Below are positions 1 to 9,413 of a stretch of 64,000 bases of DNA, in pieces (within the stretch, counting starts at the first letter, position 1; each line of letters starts with the position of its first letter). A model generated the notes under the pieces. It was not told the DNA's origin, did not search any database, and worked only from the letters and a program-made list of their open reading frames with translations. The stretch is from Alphaproteobacteria bacterium (lineage in GTDB: Bacteria > Pseudomonadota > Alphaproteobacteria > DSM-16000 > Inquilinaceae): contig JANQGH010000063.1 in NCBI GenBank assembly GCA_028277405.1, positions 1-64,000 on the forward strand. Reading direction: 5' to 3'. The position numbers and the translations under genes are program-made.

Positions 1-123
1 AAGCCGATCAAGCTTTCCGAACAGCGCCAAGAGGTGCTGGAAAATGCTGCGCGGGAACGTTCGTCAGGCAAGAAGAAAGCCCGTGAACAGGAGCAAACAG
101 CCGCGCCGGAGCCTTCGCAGTAG
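1..123 (+). CDS. C-terminal end of an unidentified island protein (partial)
   Basis: Frame 1 is open from the first base to a TAG at 121-123 and gives 40 residues, rich in Lys, Glu, Gln and Ala and ending in APEPSQ. The charged, low-complexity tail resembles the end of a DNA-binding or plasmid-type protein, but no domain is visible and no function can be given. The next likely gene begins 25 bases downstream on the same strand, so the two may be co-transcribed. The gene starts left of the window. An overlapping ATG at 44 in another frame is less likely to be a real start. Confidence 0.5.
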   Translation, partial: KPIKLSEQRQEVLENAARERSSGKKKAREQEQTAAPEPSQ

Positions 124-148
124 GGCACGGGGCCGAGGCACAAATCGG

Positions 149-595
149 ATGGCTGAAAAGATGGCCAAAAAAACGGGCAAAAAGAGGCCCGCCGCGCGGA
201 CAAGCATTAGCTATTCCGCCCGGCGGGAAGACCTGGCCGGGGGTATGCCGATCTCTCTGAGAATGGCTCCCCCGTCCAGGCATGAATTCGGACGTGTTCG
301 TGATCCTCTGATCGCCAAACAATTGGATGATGCGGGCCAGTCCGAAGCCGAGCGGCGCGAAACGGACGGCAAGGGCTCGCCGCCAAAGCAAAAGCTGCGG
401 CTTCCGCTGGAGCTTCGCGGTGCCGAACCCACCGCGAATGTAAGCCGGGACACCGCCACGATGCCGTCAGCCGAATTGCGAAAGATGAGAGAAGACCTCA
501 TGCAGGAATTCAATGAGAAGCGCACAGAATTACGCAAAGAAAAACGAGACCGTAGTGAGCCAATAATGAGCTATGACGGGCCGGATATTGTTTGA
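149..595 (+). CDS. Hypothetical basic protein of the integrated island
   Basis: I do not recognise this 148-residue protein. The N-terminus is strongly basic (MAEKMAKKTGKKRP), the middle is Pro/Arg-rich, and a C-terminal charged helix (about residues 105-140: LRKMREDLMQEF...KRTELRKEKRDR) could form a short coiled coil. No signal peptide or membrane segment is visible. I chose ATG 149 over the in-frame ATG 44 because it clears the end of the preceding frame and has a GAGG about 10 bases upstream. It lies between the truncated gene at the window edge and a second small gene upstream of the recombinase, so it is probably island cargo or an accessory factor. Confidence 0.5.
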   Translation: MAEKMAKKTGKKRPAARTSISYSARREDLAGGMPISLRMAPPSRHEFGRVRDPLIAKQLDDAGQSEAERRETDGKGSPPKQKLRLPLELRGAEPTANVSRDTATMPSAELRKMREDLMQEFNEKRTELRKEKRDRSEPIMSYDGPDIV

Positions 596-717
596 TGCAA
601 ATAAATAGGCGAAACGACCATAGCAAGGGTTGATGGACCGGGAATTTATTGTTATGTTCTTCTTTTGTTCTAGCACAAAAGAGGAGTACCCAAACACCTA
701 AGACAAGGAGCGAAGCG

Positions 718-1092
718 GTGACAGAGACAGGCGGTAAGGTGGGCAGAGACACTTTCAAGGACGCTGATAGAGAAGATCAGGCCGCTCGTCCCGTAATCAC
801 AGTCGATTATGAGCGATATGCGCACTTCCTCGAAGACTCCGATCTTACCGAAGAGCAAAAGCAGGAATTCCTGCAAACGCTGTGGAACATCATTGTTGAA
901 TTTGTCTCGATGGGCTTCGGCGTTCACCCTCTCCAACAGGCTCAAAACACCTGTGGACAACTTGGAGAAAATGGCGTGAAACCGCCTGTAGCCGAGCCGG
1001 ATAGGGTAATATTGGATAAGGAAATTCTCACAGAAAAATTTGTAAATGCGTCCGGTCTGGAAACAGGCACGGGGGTGGAAGGAGTTGAGTAA
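718..1092 (+). CDS. Small acidic protein immediately upstream of the serine recombinase
   Basis: This is a 124-residue acidic protein. It contains a helical segment (YAHFLEDSDLTEEQKQEFL, then LWNIIVEFVSMGFGVHPL) followed by a Cys and a polar tail. GTG 718 is the preferred start because an AAGGAG lies 7 bases upstream; the ATG at 649 has no such signal. The stop overlaps the ATG of the recombinase by one base (TAATG), so translation is probably coupled. From memory, small proteins of this kind often precede serine recombinases in alphaproteobacterial prophages and islands, but I cannot name the family. A role as a recombination partner or directionality factor is only a guess from position. 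Confidence 0.6.
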   Translation: MTETGGKVGRDTFKDADREDQAARPVITVDYERYAHFLEDSDLTEEQKQEFLQTLWNIIVEFVSMGFGVHPLQQAQNTCGQLGENGVKPPVAEPDRVILDKEILTEKFVNASGLETGTGVEGVE

Positions 1093-2789
1093 TGAGGGAT
1101 TTTAGCCACACCGGAGAGGCCCCACAAAGAGCCGTCGTGTACTGCCGCGTGAGCGGAAAGAAGCAGAAAAAGGACGGGAGCGGCCTTAGCTCTCAAGAGC
1201 ATCGATGCCGCCAGTATGCCGAGGCTAAAGGTTATGAGGTCGTTGAGGTGTTTCCCGACGACAGAAGCGCGGAAGGCGATTTTGTAAAACGACCGGGCAT
1301 GGTCGATTTGTTGAATTTTCTGGATCAGCACCCTAACGAGAAATTCGTTGTGATCTTCGACGATCTAAAACGCTACTCCCGAGACACCGAGTTTCACTTG
1401 AAGCTCCGGCGCGTAATGCTGGAACGCGGCGCAATTCGTGAATGCCTAAATTTCAATTTTGAGGATTCACCCGAAGGCAAGTTCAATGAAACCATTACGG
1501 CTGCCGCAGGGACGTATGAACGTGAAAGCATGGGGCGGCAGAACTGGCAAAAGAGCATAGCCCGACTTGAGCAAGGGTACTGCGTGCAGTCTGTGCCGCC
1601 TGTTGGCTACAAGTACATAAAGGCACCGAGCGGCGGGAAAGTGCTGGTGAGGGATGAGCCAGCCGCGTCTGTTGTGCAGGAAGCGCTTGAAGGTTTCGCA
1701 ACCGGACGGCTGTCGTCGCAGGTTGAAGTTAAGCGGTTTTTGGAGTCACACCCTGACTTCCCGAGGACCGGATACAATGGCGAAATCCCTCAATGGACCG
1801 CCGTGAGGATGATGCGGCAACCCCTCTATGCCGGGTTGGTGGATGGAAGGGCTTGGGGTGTTTCTATCCGCGAAGGAAAGCATGAAGGCCTTATCAGTAT
1901 CACGGCATTTGAGCGCATCCAGCAAAAGCTGGACGGTGGGGCTTACGCCCCGGCCCGCAAGGATATAGCCACTGATTTCCCGCTGCGCGGCGCTGTGTGT
2001 TGCTCGGAATGCCAGTCACCTCTTACGGCGGGGTGGTCGAAAGGAAAGTACAAAAAGTATCCCTACTACTTTTGCCACAACAAGCGTTGTGACCTACGCG
2101 GCAAAACCATCTCCCGGAAAAAAATTGAAGGTGAATTTGAAGCCTTGCTTGGTGACCTGCAACCATCCAGGCAACTTGTCGAGATCGCGGGGGCCATGTT
2201 CAAAGACTATTGGGATGCGCAACTCGGCCGATCAGCTTCAATCCGCAAGGCAATCCAGCGTGAACTGCGCGAAGCCGAACGGTCACTTGAAAAGCTGCTG
2301 GATGCTGTGGTCGAGGCGACCAATCCCCGCGTGATTGCCGCATACGAAAAGCGGATCGAAAAGGTGGAGCGCAAAAAACTCGTCTTGCAGGAAAAGGAGC
2401 GCGAAAGCGCTTCACCACCACAGAGTTTCGAAGATTTGTTTGAACTCTCTATCCGATTTCTCTCAAGCCCTTGCAAACTATGGCAAACTGGGCGTTTCGA
2501 CATGCAAAGACTGGTGCTTACACTAGCCTTTCCGGGACACTTGACGTATTGCCGGGAAACCGGATTTAGAACTCCGCAACCCTCTGTTCCGTTTAGTTTT
2601 TTTCAAACTTTTAGCTTGGAAAACAAAATGGTGCTGCCGGAGAGATTTGAACTCTCGGCCTCTCCCTTACCAAGGGAGTGCTCTACCCCTGAGCTACGGC
2701 AGCGTTGGCTTCGCTATTGCGGCAAGCGGCGGGCGAAGGCGGCGGGAACGTGCCATAGGGCGGGCGGCGGGCGCAAGCGGCTTTTGTAA
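1092..2789 (+). CDS. Large serine recombinase (site-specific integrase)
   Basis: The resolvase-type catalytic domain is at about residues 13-160. It begins AVVYCRVSGKKQ, with the nucleophile expected to be the Ser of CRVSGKKQ, and contains DDLKRYSRD and a downstream YERESMGRQ segment. A recombinase domain follows (about 165-290), then a zinc-ribbon-like segment (CCSECQSPL...YYFCHNKRC, about 298-335) and a coiled-coil-like helix (about 375-450, SIRKAIQRELREAERSLEKLL...KKLVLQEKERES). This is the architecture of large serine integrases. The normal domains end near residue 510. The last 50 or so codons lie in the antisense tRNA-Thr gene and the flanking chromosome (MVLPERFELSAS...), so the C-terminus is supplied by the attachment site. 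It would catalyse island integration and, with a partner, excision. Confidence 0.9.
   Translation: MRDFSHTGEAPQRAVVYCRVSGKKQKKDGSGLSSQEHRCRQYAEAKGYEVVEVFPDDRSAEGDFVKRPGMVDLLNFLDQHPNEKFVVIFDDLKRYSRDTEFHLKLRRVMLERGAIRECLNFNFEDSPEGKFNETITAAAGTYERESMGRQNWQKSIARLEQGYCVQSVPPVGYKYIKAPSGGKVLVRDEPAASVVQEALEGFATGRLSSQVEVKRFLESHPDFPRTGYNGEIPQWTAVRMMRQPLYAGLVDGRAWGVSIREGKHEGLISITAFERIQQKLDGGAYAPARKDIATDFPLRGAVCCSECQSPLTAGWSKGKYKKYPYYFCHNKRCDLRGKTISRKKIEGEFEALLGDLQPSRQLVEIAGAMFKDYWDAQLGRSASIRKAIQRELREAERSLEKLLDAVVEATNPRVIAAYEKRIEKVERKKLVLQEKERESASPPQSFEDLFELSIRFLSSPCKLWQTGRFDMQRLVLTLAFPGHLTYCRETGFRTPQPSVPFSFFQTFSLENKMVLPERFELSASPLPRECSTPELRQRWLRYCGKRRAKAAGTCHRAGGGRKRLL
2629..2703 (-). tRNA. tRNA-Thr (anticodon GGT)
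   Basis: The minus strand folds into a complete cloverleaf. It has a 7-bp acceptor stem (GCTGCCG/CGGCAGC), a D-arm (GCTC...GAGC), an anticodon stem CTCCC/GGGAG with loop TTGGTAA (anticodon GGT, Thr), a T-arm GAGAG-TTCAAAT-CTCTC, and an encoded CCA at 2629-2631. The length is 75 nt including CCA. Its 3' end faces the recombinase and the rest of the island, the usual geometry of a tRNA attachment site. The recombinase frame reads straight through it on the opposite strand. Confidence 0.97.
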
Positions 2790-2847
2790 TGACCCCGAAA
2801 GGCCTAGGCTTTGCCTTGTTGCCGCCCGCAGACGTCCGGAGAGTCGC

Positions 2848-3048
2848 GTGAGTGACCAAGAACCAAAGCCGCCAGCCGGCAAGGCACGCGATGCCAACAC
2901 GAATGCCAAGGGCGCGGTTGAACCTAAGCCGTCCCGCCAGGAACGCGAGGCCGCGGCGCTTCGGGCCAATCTGGCCAAGCGCAAGGCCCAGAAACGCGGA
3001 CGCACTTCGATTGCTAAGCCGCCTTTGGGCAGGCCGACCGGGCACTAG
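2848..3048 (+). CDS. Small basic hypothetical protein
   Basis: A 66-residue protein starting at GTG 2848. It begins [16 protein letters not shown] and contains a basic helix ([20 protein letters not shown]). Short proteins with a similar RxNLxxRKAQ helix are common next to alphaproteobacterial core genes, but I know no function. No membrane segment or signal peptide is visible. It is the first chromosomal gene beyond the tRNA-Thr attachment site and points toward dcd and murA. The in-frame extension upstream to 2647 runs through the tRNA and is not credible. Confidence 0.55.
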   Translation: MSDQEPKPPAGKARDANTNAKGAVEPKPSRQEREAAALRANLAKRKAQKRGRTSIAKPPLGRPTGH

Positions 3049-3211
3049 CGGGTTCGAACTCGGCGCTTGTCCGCGCGTTGCAGGATCGGTGACGCCGGCC
3101 GGCGACCATCTCGCGCAGCGCATGCTTGAGAAGCGTGCGCCGGGCGGCTACACACGGGGGCCAGTCACACCCCCCGACACGGGCCCGTCCGGGCCGAAAG
3201 AGCGGCCGACC

Positions 3212-3766
3212 ATGAGCATCATGTCCGATCGATGGATCCGCAAGACGGCCAGCGAAGCCGGCATGATCGAGCCGTTCGTGGAAAAGCAGACGCGCGAGGG
3301 CGGGATCTCGTACGGTCTCAGCTCCTACGGCTACGACGCGCGGGTCGGTGACGAGTTCCTGATCTTCACCAATGTCGACAACGCCATCGTCGACCCCAAG
3401 AGCTTTGCCGAAAACAGCTTCGTGAAGCGCAAGACCGACGTCTGCATCATTCCGCCCAACAGTTTCGCGCTGGCCAGCACGGTGGAGTATTTCCGCGTGC
3501 CGCGCGACATCATGGTGATCTGTCTTGGCAAATCGACCTATGCGCGCTGCGGCATCATCGTCAACGTGACGCCGCTGGAACCGGGCTGGGAAGGCCATGT
3601 GACGTTGGAGTTTTCCAACACCACGCCGCTGCCCGCGAAAATCTACGCCAATGAGGGCGCCTGCCAGTTTCTGTTCCTTCAGGGTAACGAGCCCTGCGAA
3701 ACCTCTTACGCCGACCGTGCGGGCAAATACATGCGCCAGCAGGGCGTGACGCTGCCGAAGATCTGA
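3212..3766 (+). CDS. dcd: dCTP deaminase
   Basis: A 184-residue protein, the normal length for Dcd, which deaminates dCTP to dUTP for thymidylate synthesis in the cytoplasm. It opens with the typical alphaproteobacterial [11 protein letters not shown]. The family signature includes [10 protein letters not shown], the KSTYARCGI block, and [20 protein letters not shown], which carries the catalytic Glu. The C-terminus is [14 protein letters not shown]. The frame is open further upstream to 2852, but the start at ATG 3212 matches the family. murA follows after 15 bases, so co-transcription is likely. Confidence 0.95.
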   Translation: MSIMSDRWIRKTASEAGMIEPFVEKQTREGGISYGLSSYGYDARVGDEFLIFTNVDNAIVDPKSFAENSFVKRKTDVCIIPPNSFALASTVEYFRVPRDIMVICLGKSTYARCGIIVNVTPLEPGWEGHVTLEFSNTTPLPAKIYANEGACQFLFLQGNEPCETSYADRAGKYMRQQGVTLPKI

Positions 3767-3781
3767 GGACCGACACCCCCC

Positions 3782-5074
3782 ATGGACAAGATACGCATTC
3801 GCGGCGGCCGGCCCCTTCACGGCAGCATTCCGATCTCCGGCGCCAAGAACGCCGCGCTGCCCCTGATGGCCGCCAGCCTGTTGTCGGACGAGACCCTGAC
3901 GCTGTCCAACCTGCCGCAACTGGCGGACATCCAGACGATGTCCAGGCTGCTGGCCCAGCATGGGGTCGATCTGCATCTGAACGGTGCGGACCCGGCGAGC
4001 GCGACCGGCGGCCGGGTGCTGGAGTTAAATGCCAGCGGAATCGATAACACCACGGCGCCTTATGATCTGGTGCGCAAGATGCGCGCCAGCGTCCTGGTGC
4101 TGGGGCCGCTGGTCGCCCGCCATGGCAAGGCGGCGGTGTCGCTGCCCGGCGGTTGCGCCATTGGGACCCGTCCTGTGGACTTGCACATTGACGGGCTGAA
4201 GGCGCTGGGTGCGGAGATCGACCTGCGCGAGGGCTATATCCACGCAAGCGCGCCAAACGGCCTGACCGGCGCCCATGTCGTCTTTCCCAAGGTCTCGGTT
4301 GGCGCGACCGAAAACATGCTGATGGCCGCCAGCCTGGCCAAGGGCGAGACCGTGCTCTTGAACGCGGCGCGCGAGCCGGAGGTCGAGGATCTGGCCGCCT
4401 GTCTCGTGGCCATGGGCGCGAAGATTGAGGGTATCGGTACCGATCGGGTCACGATCCAGGGTGTCGATGCGCTGCACGGCGCCCGCCATCAGGTGGTGGC
4501 CGATCGGATTGAGACCGGCACCTACGCCATGGCCGCCGCAGCCACCGGCGGCGAAGTCGAACTGGTCGGGGGCCGGCTGGACCTGATCGAGGCGGTCGGC
4601 ACAGGCCTCCAGGCCGCCGGCGTGGAACTGTCTCACACCGAGACCGGCTTCAAGGTCAGCCGGGCGAATGGCCCGCTGACCGGTGTTGACGTCATGACCG
4701 AACCGTTTCCCGGCTTTCCGACCGACCTGCAGGCCCAGACCATGGCGCTGATGACGACGGCGGAGGGCGCCTCGATGATCACCGAGACGATCTTCGAGAA
4801 CCGCTTCATGCATGTGCCGGAACTGGCCCGCATGGGGGCCAACATCACGGTTCACGGCGCCTCGGCCTTGGTGCGCGGCGTGCCCCGGCTGACAGGAGCG
4901 CCGGTAATGGCGACGGACCTGCGCGCCAGCGTGTCGCTCGTCATCGCGGGGCTGGTGGCTGAGGGCGAGACGGTCTTGAACCGGGTCTATCACCTGGACC
5001 GCGGCTATGAGCGGCTGGAACAGAAGCTGGCCGGCTGCGGCGCCGATATCGAGCGTGTGGCGGACGACGCCTGA
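3782..5074 (+). CDS. murA: UDP-N-acetylglucosamine 1-carboxyvinyltransferase
   Basis: A 430-residue protein of normal length that starts MDKIRIRGG and contains the substrate-binding [17 protein letters not shown] near the N-terminus. The catalytic cysteine is C125 in [13 protein letters not shown], so it is the fosfomycin-sensitive Cys type. MurA transfers enolpyruvate from PEP to UDP-GlcNAc, the first committed step of peptidoglycan synthesis, in the cytoplasm. Its TGA overlaps the ATG of the following DUF2948 gene (TGATG), which points to translational coupling. Confidence 0.97.
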   Translation: MDKIRIRGGRPLHGSIPISGAKNAALPLMAASLLSDETLTLSNLPQLADIQTMSRLLAQHGVDLHLNGADPASATGGRVLELNASGIDNTTAPYDLVRKMRASVLVLGPLVARHGKAAVSLPGGCAIGTRPVDLHIDGLKALGAEIDLREGYIHASAPNGLTGAHVVFPKVSVGATENMLMAASLAKGETVLLNAAREPEVEDLAACLVAMGAKIEGIGTDRVTIQGVDALHGARHQVVADRIETGTYAMAAAATGGEVELVGGRLDLIEAVGTGLQAAGVELSHTETGFKVSRANGPLTGVDVMTEPFPGFPTDLQAQTMALMTTAEGASMITETIFENRFMHVPELARMGANITVHGASALVRGVPRLTGAPVMATDLRASVSLVIAGLVAEGETVLNRVYHLDRGYERLEQKLAGCGADIERVADDA

Positions 5075-5592
5075 TGTCTGATTCGATGGCCGATCCGATG
5101 CCCGACCCAATGAGCGCCAAGCCGCTGCGCCTGCGCACGCGCGACGCCGGCGACCTGCCGGTGATCGCCGCGCAGTTGCAAGACGCCATCGTACCGGTGT
5201 CCGAGATCGGCTACGACGCGGAGAAGAAGCTGTTCGTGCTTGTGGCCAACCGGTTTCGCTGGGATGTCGGCGAGGTCGACTGGTCGGATGAGTTCGGCAG
5301 CGACGAGGCCGACGAGGAAGAAGAGGGCGCCTCAGGCGCCTATTACCTCCGCAGCCAGTGCGGTCTCCAAATCCGCAACGTGAAGCAGGTCCGCCGCCGC
5401 AACCTGGACTTGACCGAGCGTGGCCGCCTGCTCGACCTCCTGACGATCGCGACCGCCGACGATCATGTCCGGCTGGTCTTCGCCGACGACAGCGAGATCG
5501 ACCTCAAGGTCGGCCGGCTTGACGTCTTCATGGAGGATATCGGCGAACCCTGGATCAGCCGCCACCATCCCCGCCATCAGGACGCCGAGTAG
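5074..5592 (+). CDS. DUF2948 family protein
   Basis: A 172-residue protein of the DUF2948 family, recognised by PLRLRTRDAGDLPVIAAQLQDAIVPV, FVLVANRFRWDV and the C-terminal segment DLKVGRLDVFMEDIGEPW. An acidic insert (DEFGSDEADEEEEG) lies near residue 75. The family is found next to murA and hisD in alphaproteobacteria and has no known function. The ATG overlaps the murA stop; ATG codons at 5089 and 5101 are weaker alternatives. In related genomes the next genes are hisG/hisD, which here are displaced by about 8.8 kb. Confidence 0.85.
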   Translation: MSDSMADPMPDPMSAKPLRLRTRDAGDLPVIAAQLQDAIVPVSEIGYDAEKKLFVLVANRFRWDVGEVDWSDEFGSDEADEEEEGASGAYYLRSQCGLQIRNVKQVRRRNLDLTERGRLLDLLTIATADDHVRLVFADDSEIDLKVGRLDVFMEDIGEPWISRHHPRHQDAE

Positions 5593-5619
5593 GACCCCAG
5601 AGCCGCCGCCCCGATCTAT

Positions 5620-7204
<1,585 letters not shown>

Positions 7205-7645
7205 CGATGAGCCCCTTCAAACGCCCGAGATTGGCTCCCGGGTCGGCGAGTTTGCTTAATCGGCCGGCATCTTGCTCAGAAACTGGGCGTGATCAATGGT
7301 TTCGGGGGCTGTTTGGCGGCTTTTCGATACGATTTGTTCGCAAGTGCAAACGCATTAGCCATGATGCCGAGAAGATGGGCAGAAAATCGTTCGAATTGAT
7401 CAAAAGACGGGCAGGTCGAAAGGCTGCCCTAAGTCGAGTCTTTTGGCGGCGTTGCTCGCAATTGAGGCAGATGCCCTTTGTCCACAATACTGAAATGCTT
7501 CCGCAGTGGCAGACGTAGCCGCCGTTCGGCTGCAGCCGGCCGTCCTACCAAGTGTGTGGATTGGTGTGTTGATACGTTGGCCACCTATGCCAGCCGGACG
7601 ACGTTGTTCCTAGGTGCTCGAACTGTTATTTAATTCAGTCGACTT
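7205..7645. other. Intergenic region between amtB and the TetR gene, no gene seen
   Basis: This 441-bp stretch separates the amtB start from the end of the tetR-like gene, both on the minus strand. Open frames in it (for example on the plus strand to 7518) have no recognisable composition or motif. On the minus strand, 7345-7361 reads TGGC-N8-TTGCA, which resembles a sigma-54 site but is one base too wide. The region presumably carries the amtB promoter. No RNA gene or strong hairpin was recognised. Confidence 0.4.
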
Positions 7646-8278
7646 TCAGGCTTTCTTAAGGCCATTTATCAAAATATCGAAATGAGTCTCGAACAGTGCC
7701 TCAAGATCCAGCTTGTGATGGGAGTCGAATAGGATCTTCCAAACGGCCGCTGTGACCGCGGGGCCAAGCACGGTGAGCGGATAGTCGGGCAGGGCGGTGG
7801 CGCGGAACTCGCCGCGCGCGACACCGAGTTCGATCGTACGCCTGAGCGTCTTCAGGCCGCGCTGGATGACGGTTTCGAAATAGAAGTCCACCAGGTGCGG
7901 AAAGCGCGGCCCTTCGGCGATCATCAGCCTCAGGATCTGGCGCAGCCTGCTGCCGGCCAGCTCGCGGTAGATACCGTGGACCTGGGCGCGGATCAGGTCC
8001 TCAACAGAACCCTCATGATGCGCCAGCATATCTTCCGCCTCGGCCACGGTCGGCAGGATCCAGCGGCGTACGACCCCTTCGAACAGCCGTTCCTTGCTGT
8101 CGAAATAGAGGTAGATCGTGCCCTTGCTCACGCCTGCCCTTTTGGCGACGTCGTCCACACGCGCGGCGTCGAAGCCCTTGGTCGAGAATTCGTCCAAGGC
8201 GGCATCCAGAATGTCGTCCGACCGGCCTTCTTTGGCAGGCCGTCCGCGTCGCTTCCCCGGGTTCGCCTTCGCGTTCAT
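7646..8278 (-). CDS. TetR-family transcriptional regulator
   Basis: A 210-residue regulator. The N-terminal helix-turn-helix reads ILDAALDEFSTKGFDAARVDDVAKRAGVSKGTIYLYFDSKERLF (split here around residues 22-65), typical of TetR/AcrR proteins. The C-terminal helical domain would bind an inducer. ATG 8278 (MNAKANPGKRRGRP) is preferred to the upstream frame. It is divergent from the efflux operon starting at 8412, and a perfect palindrome lies between them at 8339-8358, so it most likely represses that operon and itself. Confidence 0.9.
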   Translation of the reverse strand: MNAKANPGKRRGRPAKEGRSDDILDAALDEFSTKGFDAARVDDVAKRAGVSKGTIYLYFDSKERLFEGVVRRWILPTVAEAEDMLAHHEGSVEDLIRAQVHGIYRELAGSRLRQILRLMIAEGPRFPHLVDFYFETVIQRGLKTLRRTIELGVARGEFRATALPDYPLTVLGPAVTAAVWKILFDSHHKLDLEALFETHFDILINGLKKA

Positions 8279-8338
8279 CGCTACCGAACCCGCGACCGTC
8301 GGTTTTTCATTGCAATCGACCCATAATCGAAACATATT

Positions 8339-8358
8339 ATGACTGACCAGTCAGTCAT
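8339..8358. promoter_or_regulatory. Probable operator of the TetR regulator
   Basis: A perfect inverted repeat with 9-bp arms ATGACTGAC and GTCAGTCAT, separated by CA, lies in the divergent region between the tetR-like gene and the efflux operon. The TGACTGAC...GTCAGTCA form is typical of operators of TetR/AcrR regulators that control HlyD/ABC efflux systems. It is 54 bp from the adaptor start and 61 bp from the regulator start, so one dimer pair could control both. Confidence 0.8.
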
Positions 8359-8411
8359 TCAAGAGGGAAGTGCGAAGGCCCGTTCGGAGAGGACGGCTGA
8401 GCCAAAGATCG

Positions 8412-9410
8412 ATGAAGAGGGTTGCGATCGTCTTTGTGATACTGGCCGCGCTGGGCGGCGGCGCGGCCTGGTACTTCTATGGCCGGGAGACCACCCAGGA
8501 CCCCGACCTCTTGCTCTATGGCAATGTCGACATCCGCCAGGTCGATCTCGCCTTCCGCGTCACCGGCCGGCTGGAAGAGATGCTGTTCGAGGAGGGCGAC
8601 GCGGTCACGGCGGGCGACCTGATCGCCATGCTCGATCCCGTGCCGTTCGAAGAGTCCGTCGCCTATGCCGATGCCAACGTGGCCGTTCGGGTGGCCCAGT
8701 TGGCCAATCTGGAGGCCGGCGCGCGCCCGCAGGAGATCGCCCAGGCCCGGGCCACGGTGGTTGAGCGCCAGGCCGCGCTGGACAACGCCATGCGCATCCT
8801 GGAACGCCAGCAGACGCTGGTTCAGGAGGGCAATGTCTCGCAAAGCGTCTATGACGACGCGTTGACCACGATGGACGAGACCGAAGCGCGTCTGGTCTCG
8901 GCCCAGGAAGCGCTGGCGCTGGTAATCGACGGCGCGCGGCCGGAGGATATTGCCGCCGCGCGGGCCAATCTGCAGGCGGCGCAGGTGCAGGTCGACCAGG
9001 CCCAGACCCAGCTTGACGATACCAGCCTCTTCAGCCCGTCGGACGGCACGATCTTGACCCGGCTGCACGAGCCGGGCGCGATCCTCGCGGCCGGCCAGAC
9101 CGTCTACACCCTGTCGCTCGACCGCCCCGTTTGGGTGCGTGCCTATGTCGACGAGCCGGATCTGGGCCTGATCGAGCCGGGCCAAACCGTCGAGGTGATC
9201 ACGGATACCGACCCCAACCGCCCCTATGAGGGCCAGATCGGCTTCATCTCGCCGACGGCGGAGTTCACGCCGCGCACCGTCGAGACCACTGCTTTGCGCA
9301 CCAGCCTGGTCTATCGGCTGCGCGTCATTGTCGAACAGCCGGATGGGGGCCTGAGGCAAGGCATGCCGGTCACGGTGCGTGTCGCTGGCGCGAGACCGGT
9401 GACGGAGTGA
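8412..9410 (+). CDS. HlyD/EmrA-type membrane fusion protein (YbhG-like)
   Basis: A 332-residue periplasmic adaptor. It has one N-terminal membrane anchor (VAIVFVILAALGGGAAWYFY), a biotinyl-lipoyl-like half (VDLAFRVTGRLEEMLFEEGDAVTAGDLIAMLDP), a long alpha-helical hairpin rich in Ala/Gln/Glu (about 85-195), and the returning lipoyl and barrel segments (DGTILTRLHEPGAIL, then VRAYVDEPDLGLIEPGQ). The start ATG 8412 places the anchor properly; the frame extends to 8370. It links the inner-membrane ABC-2 transporter encoded next to an outer-membrane channel not encoded here. The order matches E. coli ybhGFSR. Confidence 0.9.
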   Translation: MKRVAIVFVILAALGGGAAWYFYGRETTQDPDLLLYGNVDIRQVDLAFRVTGRLEEMLFEEGDAVTAGDLIAMLDPVPFEESVAYADANVAVRVAQLANLEAGARPQEIAQARATVVERQAALDNAMRILERQQTLVQEGNVSQSVYDDALTTMDETEARLVSAQEALALVIDGARPEDIAAARANLQAAQVQVDQAQTQLDDTSLFSPSDGTILTRLHEPGAILAAGQTVYTLSLDRPVWVRAYVDEPDLGLIEPGQTVEVITDTDPNRPYEGQIGFISPTAEFTPRTVETTALRTSLVYRLRVIVEQPDGGLRQGMPVTVRVAGARPVTE

Positions 9411-9413
9411 CCG

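Larger units (their letters stand above)
1..2631 (+). mobile_element. Right end of an integrated genomic island at tRNA-Thr
   Basis: The segment from the left window edge to the tRNA-Thr 3' end holds a serine recombinase, two unknown small genes and a gene cut by the window. Its base composition is visibly more A/T-rich than the rest of the window (for example 596-700 and 2570-2630). The boundary is placed at the encoded CCA of the tRNA, but the exact core crossover is unknown because the other end lies outside the window, so the duplicated att sequence cannot be compared. No transposase or phage structural gene is visible here. Confidence 0.65.

Noticed and set aside
2995..3077. Possible tRNA-like sequence with TTCGAAC loop and GCGGAC/GTCCGC ends
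   Set aside because: The D-arm and anticodon arm do not pair, the T-stem has mismatches, and it overlaps the end of a small coding frame. Probably chance.
7261..7276. Sigma-54-like CGGC-N7-TTGC on the plus strand
   Set aside because: Spacing fits but it points away from amtB into the end of the tetR gene with no gene to drive.
7345..7361. Sigma-54-like site upstream of amtB on the minus strand
   Set aside because: The spacing is TGGC-N8-TTGCA, one base wider than the strict -24/-12 spacing required, and no NtrC site was seen.
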